Shown here in pieces: positions 13,882 to 25,200 of a stretch of DNA of 64,000 nt. Source of the stretch: Montifringilla adamsi (lineage: Eukaryota > Chordata > Aves > Passeriformes > Passeridae); NCBI GenBank assembly GCA_017590115.1, contig JAGGNK010000003.1, forward strand, positions 62,001-126,000. The letters are read 5' to 3'. Both the position numbers and the translations under genes were made by a program. The notes under the pieces are model-generated. The model was not told the origin of the DNA, made no database searches, and worked only from the letters and a program-made list of their open reading frames with translations. Each line of letters begins with the position of its first letter. The first letter of the stretch is position 1.

Positions 13882-14175
13882 GAATATGGGGTTGGCCAAC
13901 TCACCAAGCTCAAAGGCTTGCAGTAGCCCACTGGGGGCTGGCACATTCTCCACAGAAGGGACTGCTTGGAGCTCAGCAACCCCATACAGAAATGACCTTG
14001 TTGAGCACATTGCTCGCATTTTGGACACATGCAACCAAAATGACCTGCAGAAGTGCTGCTTCTCTCACCCCTCCCAGCAATGCCCTTATGGCTTGCTACT
14101 TAGGGTAGGGGAGGAACTGGAGTTCTCAGAAGCATCAAGCATCTGCCTAACTGCTTTTACAGCCACAGACCAAAG
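13882..14175 (+). other. Exon-like open segment (candidate only)
   Basis: A 294-bp stretch (98 codons' worth, phase 2 in and phase 2 out) is preceded by a polypyrimidine-CAG acceptor-like motif (TGTCTTCTCACAG, ending 13881) and followed by a donor-like AAAG|GTAGGA at 14175/14176. It is open in one plus frame throughout and is GC-richer than its surroundings. The putative peptide (starting NMGLANSPSS, ending TAFTATDQ) resembles no family I know. Against coding: the minus strand and another plus frame are also open over much of the same DNA, and no companion exon was found. It may simply be stop-poor sequence. Low confidence. Confidence 0.15.
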
Positions 14176-14570
14176 GTAGGATTTTGCAGTAAGTATCTCC
14201 TTTGTAAATTCAACCCTGAATTTTTTTCTGAGGACTTGTTTGATTATGTTTACCAGGCCAGCCTGTGGCCTTTCCTGAGAAACAGACTTGAGAAAAGGTG
14301 TACGAGTGCTGAACAAGAATCTCAACTTTTAAAAGAAAAAAATCTTCAAAGTTATTTCCTTAGTGTTATTTGAATCAAACAGCATTTTACTGAGACAAAT
14401 GACAGCTTGACTGAAGCAAGCTATGTTACATGCACAAGTTACAGCTTGTTAATATTAAGAATTATGTCTTTCTGAATGACAGGTAAAAACCTCTTTTGCA
14501 ACATTGTATGGCTCAGAAAGAAGCGTTTTCTTCTTTTGGCAAGAATTTAGGTCTATTGTTGAATCAAAAA

Positions 14571-14956
14571 TCACAGAATGGTGTGGGTTGGAAGGGCCAT
14601 TAAAGATCATCTCATTTGCAACTTCCCTGCCATGGGCAGGAACACCTTCTGCTACACCAGGTTGATCAGAGCACCATCCAACCTGGCCTTGAACACTTCC
14701 AAGGATGAGACACCCACAATTTATCTGGGCTACCTCTGCCAGTGCCTCACCACACTCTCAATAATGAATTTGTCCCTAATAGCTGACATAAACCTATCCT
14801 TTTTTAGCTTGAAGCTATTTCCTTTGTTTTATCATTCTTGTCAAAATTTCCTCTCCAGCTGTCTTGTAGCCGCTTTAGGCACTTGAAGGTATTCCACCAT
14901 CTCTCTGGAGCCTCCTCTTTTCCCAGCTGAACAACCTCTTCACAGGAGAGGTGCTC
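14571..14956 (-). mobile_element. CR1 LINE 3' fragment (minus strand)
   Basis: About 390 bp of 5'-truncated CR1 in antisense. Read on plus it begins tcacagaatggtgtgggttggaagggcc and continues 'cctgccatgggcaggaacacctt', 'accaggttgatcagagcaccatccaacctgg', 'ttgaacacttccaaggatgagac', 'tctgccagtgcctcacca', then a pyrimidine-rich segment to 'cagctgaacaacctcttcacaggagaggtgctc'. These are the usual CR1 landmarks in the right order. A 102-codon plus-strand open frame inside it (14578-14886) is antisense to the element and meaningless. No reverse transcriptase is left. Confidence 0.96.
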
Positions 14957-15822
14957 TAATAATGTTTCATGTTAGGGAATTACAACATCATCATCATAAT
15001 TTATTAGAGGTGGTAACGAATTCCTAATTATCATTAATAGGTTTCTGAAAAAAAATCTTTCTTTCCACTAAGTTTGTTTTTTATTTTTCCTCTGAGACAG
15101 AACTTAATATTTACACGTAGATCAAACAACTCTTAGTTTGATTTCTTGTTTGCTGTTTTGGTTTTGGGTTTTTTTTCAGACAGACTGGCAACTCATCATT
15201 TTTTGGTATTTTTACAGCATTTGCTATAGTTTTAAAATCTTCACTGGTCCTTTTAATCACTTAGAAAGTGGGGTTCTTTTACTTTAAAGCTAAATAAAAT
15301 TTTGTTCTAAATCAAGCCTTTATAGATTAAAATCCATATACAAAATCTCGTGTATCTGCATCTAGAATTCTCTGCTTGGGATGAGTTGCACAGGATGGTT
15401 TGACTTTTGTGGTTTTCAACATTTTTGAAACTGATTTTCAAAACTAACTACCTGGACAGTCATTAATACAATTATTCAGTTTCTATAGGTAACTGCAATA
15501 TTTCAATATGAAGTCTCAGGGGTCACTTCTGTTTTGTTTAATATGACAGGGCAAAATCCAATTGATTTCCATAGCAGGAGCAGACTAAGAGCAAGTGCCC
15601 GTTCAACTCTCATAACTGGATAAATCTTAATTTTTAAAAGTAAGGCTTCATTCACCTAAGCTCACTTTATTAGCATGCTTCTAAATTACAGCTATCCGGT
15701 GCTTCCCTTGAGTTTTGTAAAACTGCACCATCATCTCAAACATCTTTACCACTTCTTGTGAAATGTGTAGGCCAGTGTCCTATTGTGCTAGACACAAGAT
15801 ATGCAGACATCAGTCATGGCAC

Positions 15823-15823
<1 letters not shown>

Positions 15824-15863
<40 letters not shown>
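15824..15863. repeat. Poly(A) tract, 40 nt
   Basis: Uninterrupted 40-A run. No AATAAA precedes it within 60 bases. Confidence 0.95.
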
Positions 15864-15864
<1 letters not shown>

Positions 15865-16493
15865 AACCCTATAAATTTTTATTATTCATGTTTTTCTTTT
15901 CTCCAAATTTGCCCCATCTTATTTACAGCTAAATTTAAGTCTCCATGTTCTCCATAAGCATAGTTCAATTTATTCCACCAGCCAATTTAAGTGTACAACC
16001 TTATCTGAAATATATCCTAGATCAGCTTAAGATATTCTAGATCAGCATAAGATACTTGGGATGAAAAATCAAGAGATTTAGGCTTATTTATTTTTTTCTT
16101 TGAAAAGAACAACACAGTGAATTTGAAAAAGCTCATCTAACTTGAAGTCTTGACTTTGCCAAAAATTCCTTTTGTTCTGTTGGGAATTAATTTCATTTCT
16201 CACCAACTCTGCTTCCTATCATTGCAGGGTTTTTCTATCTTTTTTCTCTCCCATGTGTTTTGATCCTTAACGCTTCCTTGGCCGCCTGCTGTCTCTAGTA
16301 ATGTTAATATTTCCAGATGCCAATGTAATACAAGTAATAACCACAGATTTCATACAATTTCTGCTGTGGCAGCATGGGATGGACTAAGTCTGATGGGTTT
16401 ATACCAAGGTCACATGGGGCTTTTGTGTAATGAGATGCTTTGGGAGAAAAATAAATAGTACTGCTTTATGAACATTTGTCATCAGCCAAAGCC

Positions 16494-16496
<3 letters not shown>

Positions 16497-16530
<34 letters not shown>
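16497..16530 (+). repeat. Poly(A) tract, 34 nt, with upstream AATAAA
   Basis: Uninterrupted 34-A run. A canonical AATAAA lies at 16450-16455, 41 bases before the run begins. That arrangement is what an inserted mRNA 3' end would leave, but the spacing is slightly long and no target-site duplication or coding sequence was identified upstream. A plain microsatellite is equally possible. Confidence 0.9.
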
Positions 16531-16531
<1 letters not shown>

Positions 16532-19466
16532 AAAACCCAAAACATCAAGGACAGAGTAAAATTTTTGCCATCTTGTGAATTTCAGACTTCAGTTGTAAGA
16601 ACATAGACCTTTCCTCTCTGATCCTTAAATCTGGCACCAACTGCAGTAAGGCTTTTCAAAGCTCTTTGATGACTGTAAAATTCAGAAAAAAATTAATTAG
16701 AAAGTAAGGAAATGTTCTCAGGATCTCAGGAAGCACCAAAGGAAAAAAAATGGGAGGCAGATTCACACTAATATATGTGATTTCATAAAGATGTTTTCTT
16801 TTTAAATTCTCCTCCAAAATGTTAGTCTGTATAATGAATTGTGCTAACAGTTATGCTATAAATGCAACAACTACTGTAAAATGTGATTAACATAATGGGT
16901 TAACAATCTACATGGAAAAATACTGACAAGACAAAATAACAGTGATTTGATCTTTCATGTGAATATTCAGTTTGGCCTGTGATGAGAAATAACATTAATG
17001 ACAAGATGCTATATCTATCAAAAAATCCTGGGAAAGAAACTTAATGCAAAGGAAAATATTATTCACTTCCCCATGCCTGTAATCAGTACATTATTAACAA
17101 CTTTGATAAAATTGGACAATTAGCATGTAGAAGTGTCATAAAAGTATGTAGAGTCTCTAGCACACAACATGAGCTGTTGCTTAATAATAGAGAACCTGGT
17201 TTTGTCTAAAACTTTCATAAAAACATCTTTTTATATTGTTCTTTACATTCAGAAAATTATCCCGTTTTTCAAGAGCTCTTTTCTTAGGGTGTTAATAACA
17301 GAGTAGAGAATTTTTAAAAAGATTTTTCAGAGATAATCTTCTCAATTTTTAAGGAGTGACTGCACATCTTATTTGATAGCAGCAATCTCATTTTTAACTG
17401 CATGAAAGTTGCCCTTGACTATATTGAGGTATATTAAGGATGTAAATATTACATAGGCACATATCTATAAGGTAGATCTGTGGTGCACATGAAGGGTATG
17501 TGCAGGTTATTCAGGACTGCTTCTGCTGTTATGCAGGTTGATATTGAACTGGCAGCTCAGACACTGTCAGACATCTTTGAAAATGTACCAAGTGTGTACA
17601 GGTGATGCATTTTGAAGCAAGGCTGGTGCAGACAACCGTTAGGATCCAGAAGCACTATTTCAGGTCATGTCCTGGCCTTACTCTGATGACAGTCCTCTTG
17701 TCTTATCACACCAGCTGCAAAGAGTTAGGGGTCCATTAGGCTAGAAAGCCAAAAGCACCCAGCTGTGAACTTTTGTACACCTCTGTTTTATGCACCTACT
17801 GTAAGGAGATTTCAGAAACTGTCCTAGGGCACTTGCCTCATGTGAGACTGTTTCCATCAGGTAGTGGTGAATGTGTTCTTACATGTTACAAGAGGGATAT
17901 TTACAACACAAGTACCCCTGGTGGGAAAATCTATTCCAGAATAGGTCTGTGCAAGACAGGATGTTTTCCTGCCTGCAAAAGTATCTTGGTTTGCTTTTAT
18001 AGAAAATGTACAGTGTGCATAGGGGCTTACCCAAAAACAAGGGTGTAAAGCAAAATCACACCTTTCACTTGCTTCACAGAACTGACCCTAACAAAAAATA
18101 TTAAATGTTTTTCCCATGACCTGGCATGCTGATGGAGTATATAGAATTAACTACAAAAGAGTATGGAGAGTTCCAGTGACACCTGATACACCGAGTCACC
18201 TGAAATGTCTCAGGTTGGATTGCAATGAGATTAGTCAGCTACTGAGGAAAATATCCTCTGTCTAGGAAATCTTCCCAGAAATGCAGTAAGCAAGAACTAA
18301 ATGATCAGTGATAAAAAGCCAACACAGAAGTGACATCCTTCTGTTCCCAGAGGTCTGATTCTCTCTAGCTTGTTTTTCCTGTAGAAATGAGACACAGCTA
18401 ATAAAGTTCTATATCATGTATTCAGATTCTTGTGGTAACAGTGGATGCTTCTTCTTTTTTTTTTTTTTTGCATGACATTTTTTCAAAGTCAGCTTTATAT
18501 GTGTGAGTCTTGCTTGCCAAATATCTGCCCCATTTGAAATCTATATCTAGCCTGAAACATTTTGTTTTGTCCTTTGGTTGACCGTCTGCGCCAGTGAAAG
18601 ACATCCTTGTGAAGAAATGCCCCCTTGCTCCTGTGGTTACCAATACTGTTCCACAGTTTCCAAGGGTGATGCTATTATATTGCTCCAGCCACCCTGTGCA
18701 TCCTGTTGAGTAATTTATTGGCCAAGATCCTAACAGTGGAAAGGCCTGTCTAGAATCCTGCTGAATTTTAAAAGGTAGAAATATTGCACTTTGTAACAAG
18801 CAGCCATTAATGATAACCAACAATATAATTCTTATGGAATTTTGCCTTGCATGTGCATGAAATGCCCAAGCATAATAAAAAGCAAATGAAATAAGTTAAC
18901 CTCTTGTGTGCTGTGCTTCCTGGTACATAATTACAGTGTAGTGGAAAGAGCATGACCCTGTAGCTGTCCAAAATTATAATTAGCATTCCCCATACTGCAG
19001 GCTATTGTCTGGAGGACAGTTTTGTCTCTCCTCTATTCTGACTTGTGCAAAATTATACCCTTAAATGTGAGTTCATGACCCTTTCTCCAAGCCAGTCTTT
19101 TGTTTTCAGTGTAGCCCCAAAATCAATGGACTGGCAGAATGTGCAGCAATGTACACCCACAGGGTCAGTTTGATGCTCATTCACTAGATACATACGGTGC
19201 ATTGTAAGGATCTATACGAGATAACAATGATATTCCACTTTTCAAAAGTAGCCACATGAGATTAGGGCATTCAGCAGAAAAACACTTCCAACTCTTTATG
19301 TCATCCTGTTAATGGTGAGTAGCAGAGTCTGTACATTTTTCTCAGACTACAGAGCAAAAACCAGCTCAAAAATCTTCCTGTTTCTCTTCTCATGTATAAA
19401 TGAAGCTGTGCATTGTACCTCATTAAAGCGAATGGAGGCACCTCCTTAACACTCACCAAGAAGTAG

Positions 19467-19510
19467 TTTTCATGTCAGAATTGTAAGTCTGTATAATTCT
19501 GACATGAAAA
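19467..19510. repeat. Perfect inverted repeat (16-bp arms, 12-nt loop)
   Basis: The left arm TTTTCATGTCAGAATT (19467-19482) and right arm AATTCTGACATGAAAA (19495-19510) are exact reverse complements. The 12-nt spacer GTAAGTCTGTAT can extend the stem by three more pairs, one of them G-T. No flanking direct repeat or transposon termini were seen. Confidence 0.97.
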
Positions 19511-20436
19511 ATTTTATCAAAGGAAAGCTCATTCTAATTAAGGTGACAGTGGCAGGTTTTACCAAAAGATTAACAATCAGATGTTCAGAATTTTCCCTAG
19601 ACTCAGGTCTGATGGAAAAACATGATCCTTACCACAATCTGTTTTTTTAGTTGAAAATTTCTGGCGTTGTTAATTAAGGGATTTGACTTTCTAAAATTGT
19701 TTTTACTGTATCTTTCTTCTCTTCTGGGTGAATTCATGGACCTGCACAGGTAAAAATGTAACTGTGGGCAAGTTTCCCTAATTTTAGATCCAAAATGAGA
19801 AGTCCTATTTTCAAAAGTGAAGTTCATGTAAAGCCCCAAATGAGCTCAAGCAAAGAAAATCATCTAGGAAAAAAACTCAGATAGATGCCCTGTTTATAAA
19901 GCAATTATCTCATGGGACCCTGACTGGTGTACTGGTGATCAACACTGTTACAAATTAGGCATTTTTAAAAGAATCAAACAGGGAAAAAAATTTTAGCCTC
20001 CTTTTGTTGAAAAAAATCTTTCATTAGTTTTCTACGTTTAAAAAAGGTAAATTTTCTTATAATTTTAATTTTTCCTATGATGGTGGTGTAAGAAAACATT
20101 TTAAAAATAAGTCTCTTTTACTCCACTTATTTTCAGATTCCCAAATAAGTAGGATTACCATCCAGACTTCTAAAACAGCCTTCCAAATCTGAGACACAAC
20201 AGCTGCTTCCTGACCTGAGACATCACTTTTACATGTGTTTCTGTACAATTTTATATTACATTTTCTTTTTCTGCCCAGAATAGAAAAAAAGTCTTGTCTC
20301 ATCCAGTGTGAGTATGGTGAATATCCATCCATTCAATTTGTCTTGAATGAACTTTTTGTCCTTAGACGGCCAAAAAGCGGGCAGTACCTAAACTGAAGTC
20401 TACCATCAATTGTACCAGAGAATTACTGGCAATTTA

Positions 20437-20890
20437 CAGAATCACAGAAGGATGATTGTATTTGAAGGGACCTCAAAGCTCATGTAATTCCAACCTTGCT
20501 GCCATGGGCAGGAAACTTCCCACTAGACCAGGTCGTTTAGAACCTCATCCAACCTGGGCTTGAACACTTGTAGGGATGGGGCAGCCACAGTTTCTTCAGA
20601 CAATCTCTGCCAGTGCCTCACCAAACTCCCAGTGAAGAATTTCTTCCTAATAACCTCCTTTCTCTTTGAATGCATTTTCCCTTGTCCGATCACTCTATGA
20701 TCTTCTCAAAAGATCCTCTACTCTCTTCCAGGCCCTTTTTTTTACTGGAACTGAAAGCTGCTCTAAGGTGTCCCCAGAGCTTTGTCTTCTCCAGACAGGC
20801 TGTTATCTCTCAGCTTTTCCTCACAGCAAAGGTGCTCCAGCCCTCTAAGGACCTTCATAACCTCGTCTGGACTCGCTCTAGCAGATGCAC
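20437..20890 (-). mobile_element. CR1 LINE 3' fragment (minus strand)
   Basis: About 450 bp of antisense CR1: 'gaatcacagaaggatgattgtatttgaagggacctcaaagctcatg', 'ctgccatgggcaggaaacttcc', 'catccaacctgggcttgaacacttgtagggatggggcagccacagtttc', 'gaagaatttcttcctaataacc', 'tgctctaaggtgtccccagag', 'aaaggtgctccagccctctaaggacc', 'tcgtctggactcgctc'. All landmarks are in order. Possible decayed continuation to about 20975. Several short plus-strand frames inside are antisense artefacts. Confidence 0.97.
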
Positions 20891-23800
20891 CTTTAGGTTC
20901 CTTAGACTGTGCATGCTCCAATGAATACGATCTTGCTCCAAAGGATGCTGAGATGCATCCAGAGTCAGAGCTTTAGACCATGCCAAACACATGTAGTGAT
21001 TCTTTGCAACAGGGATATAGCTAAAACAGCCCCACTCTTACTTGTGATATCCAAGTGGATATAGGCAGTGTGTTAAAGGTAAAAAGACAGAATCTGATCA
21101 CGGACACTCTTTCCTTATGTGGCCCTTTTTGACTCATTTCCCATCTTACTAATAGCCAGAGCTGAGTGAAAATTTTGCATTAAATAATTAATAGAAAAAA
21201 AAAATTAGCCTCTTTTCCTAATTTGCAAGCAAATAATGATTTTTTTGAGCAAATTTTTATTCGAATTTATCAAATGCATGCTGCACAGTTGTTTGGTTAC
21301 TTCACAGCTGAACAAATAACTCCACAAGCATATTAAATTATTAAGTTCTGAAAGTTCACATATACTGTTTAATTGTAGCTAATTAACTAGGAGTCTTAAC
21401 CTTATTTTCTGTGTGAAGGTTAAGGAACAAGCTGTACAACTATTAGCTATTTTCCTTCTCTATTTCTGAGACTGCAGCATTACTAATTTATCTAACTCCA
21501 TGAGATACAATGAATTTATTTTTCCTAGTTTGTGTTATAGTTTTTCCTCTGCAAAGTGAACCATTCAACAAATTGTAAAATTTTGTTATTGAAATAAGTA
21601 ATTTATTTTTAGTCTTCTTATAAATCTAATAGCTTTTTTGCTGTTTTCATAAGACATGACTCACACTGCACTGACACACAGACCTTACGGCTGGCACTAC
21701 ACTAGAACTTTTACTATAAATTTATGTTTAAAAATTACCTGCTCTGCTAATTGAAAAAATGTTTTTCAGCAAATTGACCTCCATAACAATACTTCAGTTT
21801 CCTCTTTATTTGGAATCCAAGATTTTTTTTTTTAATGCTTTCCTTATATTCTATCATTTATACTTTTACATAGTTAGATCCATATGTTAATGACAAGGAA
21901 GTCAGTATTGTGAAGTTTTCATAATTTTATATTAAATACACAAATACCCCTAGTTCATGAGAATTTTTAGCTATCATACAATAGCTTTTAAGGGCTTTTA
22001 AGTCATATAGCTAACCCTTCCCAGATTTGCTCTTCTATACTGAGAAAAGAACCAATATTAACTTTGTTTCCATTATTCAGTGCCAACTGAAACAACTAAA
22101 ATATTGACATGGTATTTAGCATATGAAGCACTCCCAGCATTCCCAGTCCAGTGCAGAAGTTAAATCTCTCTCCTTTTCCACTGTGCAATGCAGAGAATGT
22201 GGTGGGAACAGAATAGCAAGGCAACTCAGCTGGAAAATATCTCAGATAGATGAAATATTTGTCGAGCAGTTTTCTCATGTGAATATATCTCTGGTTGGTA
22301 TATGCCAGTCACTAGTCCATTTGTTTTATCTTCTGTCTTGAGGATTTATTCTCAAGGAAAAACTGCTGTGTAAGGCATCATAACTGTGGAAACAAAGTAA
22401 TGTTAGTTTTAAAAAGAGCTCTATCTTTCACAGGTCTAACAGACAAAGAGTCAAGTTTTAATATTCTCAAGGGTCCTTTCTTCAGAAAAGAATTTTATAA
22501 CAAAGGAACATTAAGGCAGGTTCCCTTTTTTCTTCTCTGTTAGGCTCATATTCATCATTGCCAACAGGACATCACCTTGCATTTTTTTAAAGATGCAGAC
22601 ATCAAATATGATAGTGTTGAATTTAAAATGAACAACTATATTATTATATTATTAAAAAAAAAAATGTTTTCCCCAGATATACTGATGTCTCAATAGAATC
22701 TTTGTGCAGAAAAGGAAATAAGGCACATATAAGTGTTTATCAGCTTTGCAGCTTACAAAACCAATGTCCTGAATGAAGACAGCAACATATCCACTGGGTG
22801 TTATCTGATCAAAAACATTCCACATGTATCAAATCAAAGCTAGGAGTAAAAGGAGCCATATAAAGATGAGGTAGATGAGAAAGCAGCCACATTAGGAAAG
22901 CTTCTCCTATTTAAACAGTCAGGCTTTAAAAAAAGACAAAATGAGACCTAAGTGAATACCCCTTCAGGGTTTGTAATCTCACAAATGCATCTCTGAGTTA
23001 GAAAAGATATATAATGATTCTGTTTTCCAGCATGATGTGGACACTTACCTCTTTGCAGAGCATATTTGAAGGACAAAAAAAGGCATGCAGACAGCCATTT
23101 CGTTCAATTAATATTACAATTAATTTTGCAAAATTAAATAATATTAACATTATGAAGAGAAAGTGTGCTGTACAGTAATGCATAATACTTGTGCCATCCT
23201 AATTTACTGCTGACCTACACTGAGTAAAAAACAGCATCTGTGTGTTACTCATCTCCTGGATATGGCAGTAACACAGCCACATCCAGCAAGACAGAGGGTG
23301 TCTCTCATATGCTAACAAAATTCCCATGGAAAGGTTGATCAGTTAATGGCACTTTTCTCTCCAAGACGACCACTCTGGAAAGTCTTTCAGTTCTTATTTA
23401 TCAGCTATTTTTGTCTCTGACCATAAAGGTTCAATAAATAGCTCTATCACTACTGAAACTAAAGAGGCTGGCTCATTTATGCATCCCCTTTGGCTTACTT
23501 TCATACCTAAAGTGTCAATTCCTCATGAAAATTTTGGGGAGTGGGCAGATACAAATAACATCACTCTCCCATCTATATTCTTGGGTTTCTGGAGGATATT
23601 GGATTACACCATCATCACCACCCTTGCAGCATATTTAGATGGCTTGCTAACTCTTTCCACAAAATATGCATATATTTCACGGGTTGTTTTTTTTTAGACC
23701 TTAATTTTTTGAGCTTTACATTTCACAGTTTTATATATCCAACCATTTCCTTGTGAATAATTGACAAACAAAAATTTCTATCAAGTTTGTAATAAAACAC

Positions 23801-24248
23801 AATTACTCTTACCACATTGCTTTTTTAATTCAGTGCACTTAAAAAAACCCCTATTATGTAAAATACAAAACAGCATTAGTGGTGGAAGCAGAGACAGTTT
23901 CAACATTTAACTTGCCAGAATGATTTTTCATGATCTGCTTCTAAGTCAAAAAAAAAAAAAAAAAATCTGTTAAGATGAAGAGGGAAAACTAACAATTGTG
24001 AGAGTGGATATCAATCCTGAGTAATTCTTATGTAGTTCTAAATCTTTCACTTGTACAATATCATTTTCCTATATGCTTTAAAAGAATGATAATTAGTAAT
24101 CTCTTTATGTGCTTAGAGGAGCAGAAATGTCATCGATATAACTAAATTAAATACACTGGGAAGAACAATATGTTTGGATTGGCCACAATACCGAATGCAT
24201 CCATGGTCTTAAATGCAATAGGAATTACCTACTTCCTTGGAAAAGCAT
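20891..24248. other. Non-coding unique sequence
   Basis: Strongly AT-rich, especially 21170-21640 and 22600-22670. One poly(A) run of 18 lies at 23948-23965. No gene, RNA or transposon recognised. Confidence 0.55.
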
Positions 24249-24396
24249 GAATCATAGAACCATAGGATCATTCAGGTTGGAAAAGACCTTTAAGATGTCC
24301 AACCCAGCACTGCAAAGTGCTAACCAACATTCCCAAGTGTCACAACTACACATCTTTTAAAGGGATGATGTCTCCACTACTTCCCTGGGCAGCCTG
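24249..24396 (-). mobile_element. CR1 LINE 3' fragment (minus strand)
   Basis: A 148-bp piece beginning gaatcatagaaccataggatcattcaggttggaaaagacc and running through 'gtccaacccagcactgcaaagtgctaa' to 'cctgggcagcctg'. The 3' terminus of CR1 is intact and the 5' side is heavily truncated. It belongs to a subtype different from the 'catgggcagg' copies, as shown by the 'cactgc...tgctaacc' block. It lies about 310 bp from the next CR1 in the same orientation. Confidence 0.95.
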
Positions 24397-24704
24397 AGAG
24401 AGTTGTTTTGACAGAAGTCAGTGATTTGCAAGGGGCCACTTGCTCCTTACCAAAAGCTCAAAGTGATCTCATCAAAGTGAACATGTTGCCTTGCACTTGT
24501 TACACACTGTGCACGATAGCCATTACCAGCTTGCTTAAAGAAAATTCAGTGGGAAACAGGACAAGAGATCAGAGCTAGGCACTCCTTTTCAGACTGAGTT
24601 TAAATGGATTTACAAGGAGGGGAGTGCTGCTTGTAATGAAGAGTTAGCAGTCTCCAGTGGATTTGCTCCCACAAAACTGTTTGTGGAAAAACTCCTTAGC
24701 AAAG

Positions 24705-25200
24705 TCATAGAATCATGGAATAATTTAGATTGGAAAAGACCTCTAATATCGTCAAGTCCAAGCATTAATCCAGCATTTTAAGCCCACCACTGGACCATGT
24801 CCTTAAGCACTACATCTACACTTTTTGGGGATGGTGCCTCCACCACTGCAGTGGGCAGCCCATGGCAGGACTTGCCCACTGTTTTGGTGAGGAAATTTTT
24901 TCCTGATATCCAGACTGAACCTCCCTGGCTCAACTTGAGATTGTTTCCTCTAGACATTTCACTTGTTACTTGGGAGCAGAGACCAACCCCACCCAGCTAC
25001 AGCCTCCTTTCAGGTAGTCGTAGAGAGTGTGAAGGTTTCTCCAAAGCTTCTTTTAATCCAGGGTGAACATGCACAGCTCCCTCAGCTGTTCCTTACCAGG
25101 CTTATTCGCTAGACCCTTGCCCAGCTCTGTTGCCCTTCTCTGGACAAGCTCAAGCATGTCAATGTCTTTATTGTCATGAGGGGCCCAACACTGAAACCAG
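24705..25200 (-). mobile_element. CR1 LINE 3' fragment (minus strand)
   Basis: About 495 bp of antisense CR1: 'tcatagaatcatggaataatttagattggaaaagacctctaatatcgtcaagtccaagc', 'accactggaccatgtccttaagcactacatctacac', 'gggatggtgcctccaccactg...gggcagccc', 'tttcctgatatccagactgaacctcc', 'gagaccaaccccaccc', 'tgcccttctctggacaagctcaagcatgtcaatgtctttattg', 'gaggggcccaacactgaa'. It is one of the longest copies here, though still only the 3' end, with no reverse transcriptase. Divergence is moderate. Confidence 0.96.

Larger units (their letters stand above)
5171..14570. other. Mostly non-coding unique sequence with simple repeats
   Basis: Unique-looking DNA containing the separately listed poly(A)/(T) tracts, a 24-bp duplication, a 14-bp minisatellite and an exon-like segment. 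A stretch at about 7085-7480 is open for 164 codons in one plus frame but also in two other plus frames and one minus frame, which points to stop-poor composition and not coding. A short hairpin (10-bp arms 8436-8445 and 8450-8459, 4-nt loop) is also present. Confidence 0.5.
14957..20436. other. Non-coding unique sequence
   Basis: AT-rich stretch holding two long poly(A) tracts and one perfect hairpin, listed separately, plus a 20-bp tandem pair (CTAGATCAGC.TAAGATA, about 16016-16055). A 133-codon minus-strand frame at 18422-18823 ends in a poly-lysine encoded by a T-run and shows no domain. No gene is recognised. Confidence 0.55.

Noticed and set aside
18422..18823. 133-codon minus-strand open frame
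   Set aside because: Ends in a lysine run from poly(T). No recognisable motif, and it lies in AT-rich unique DNA.
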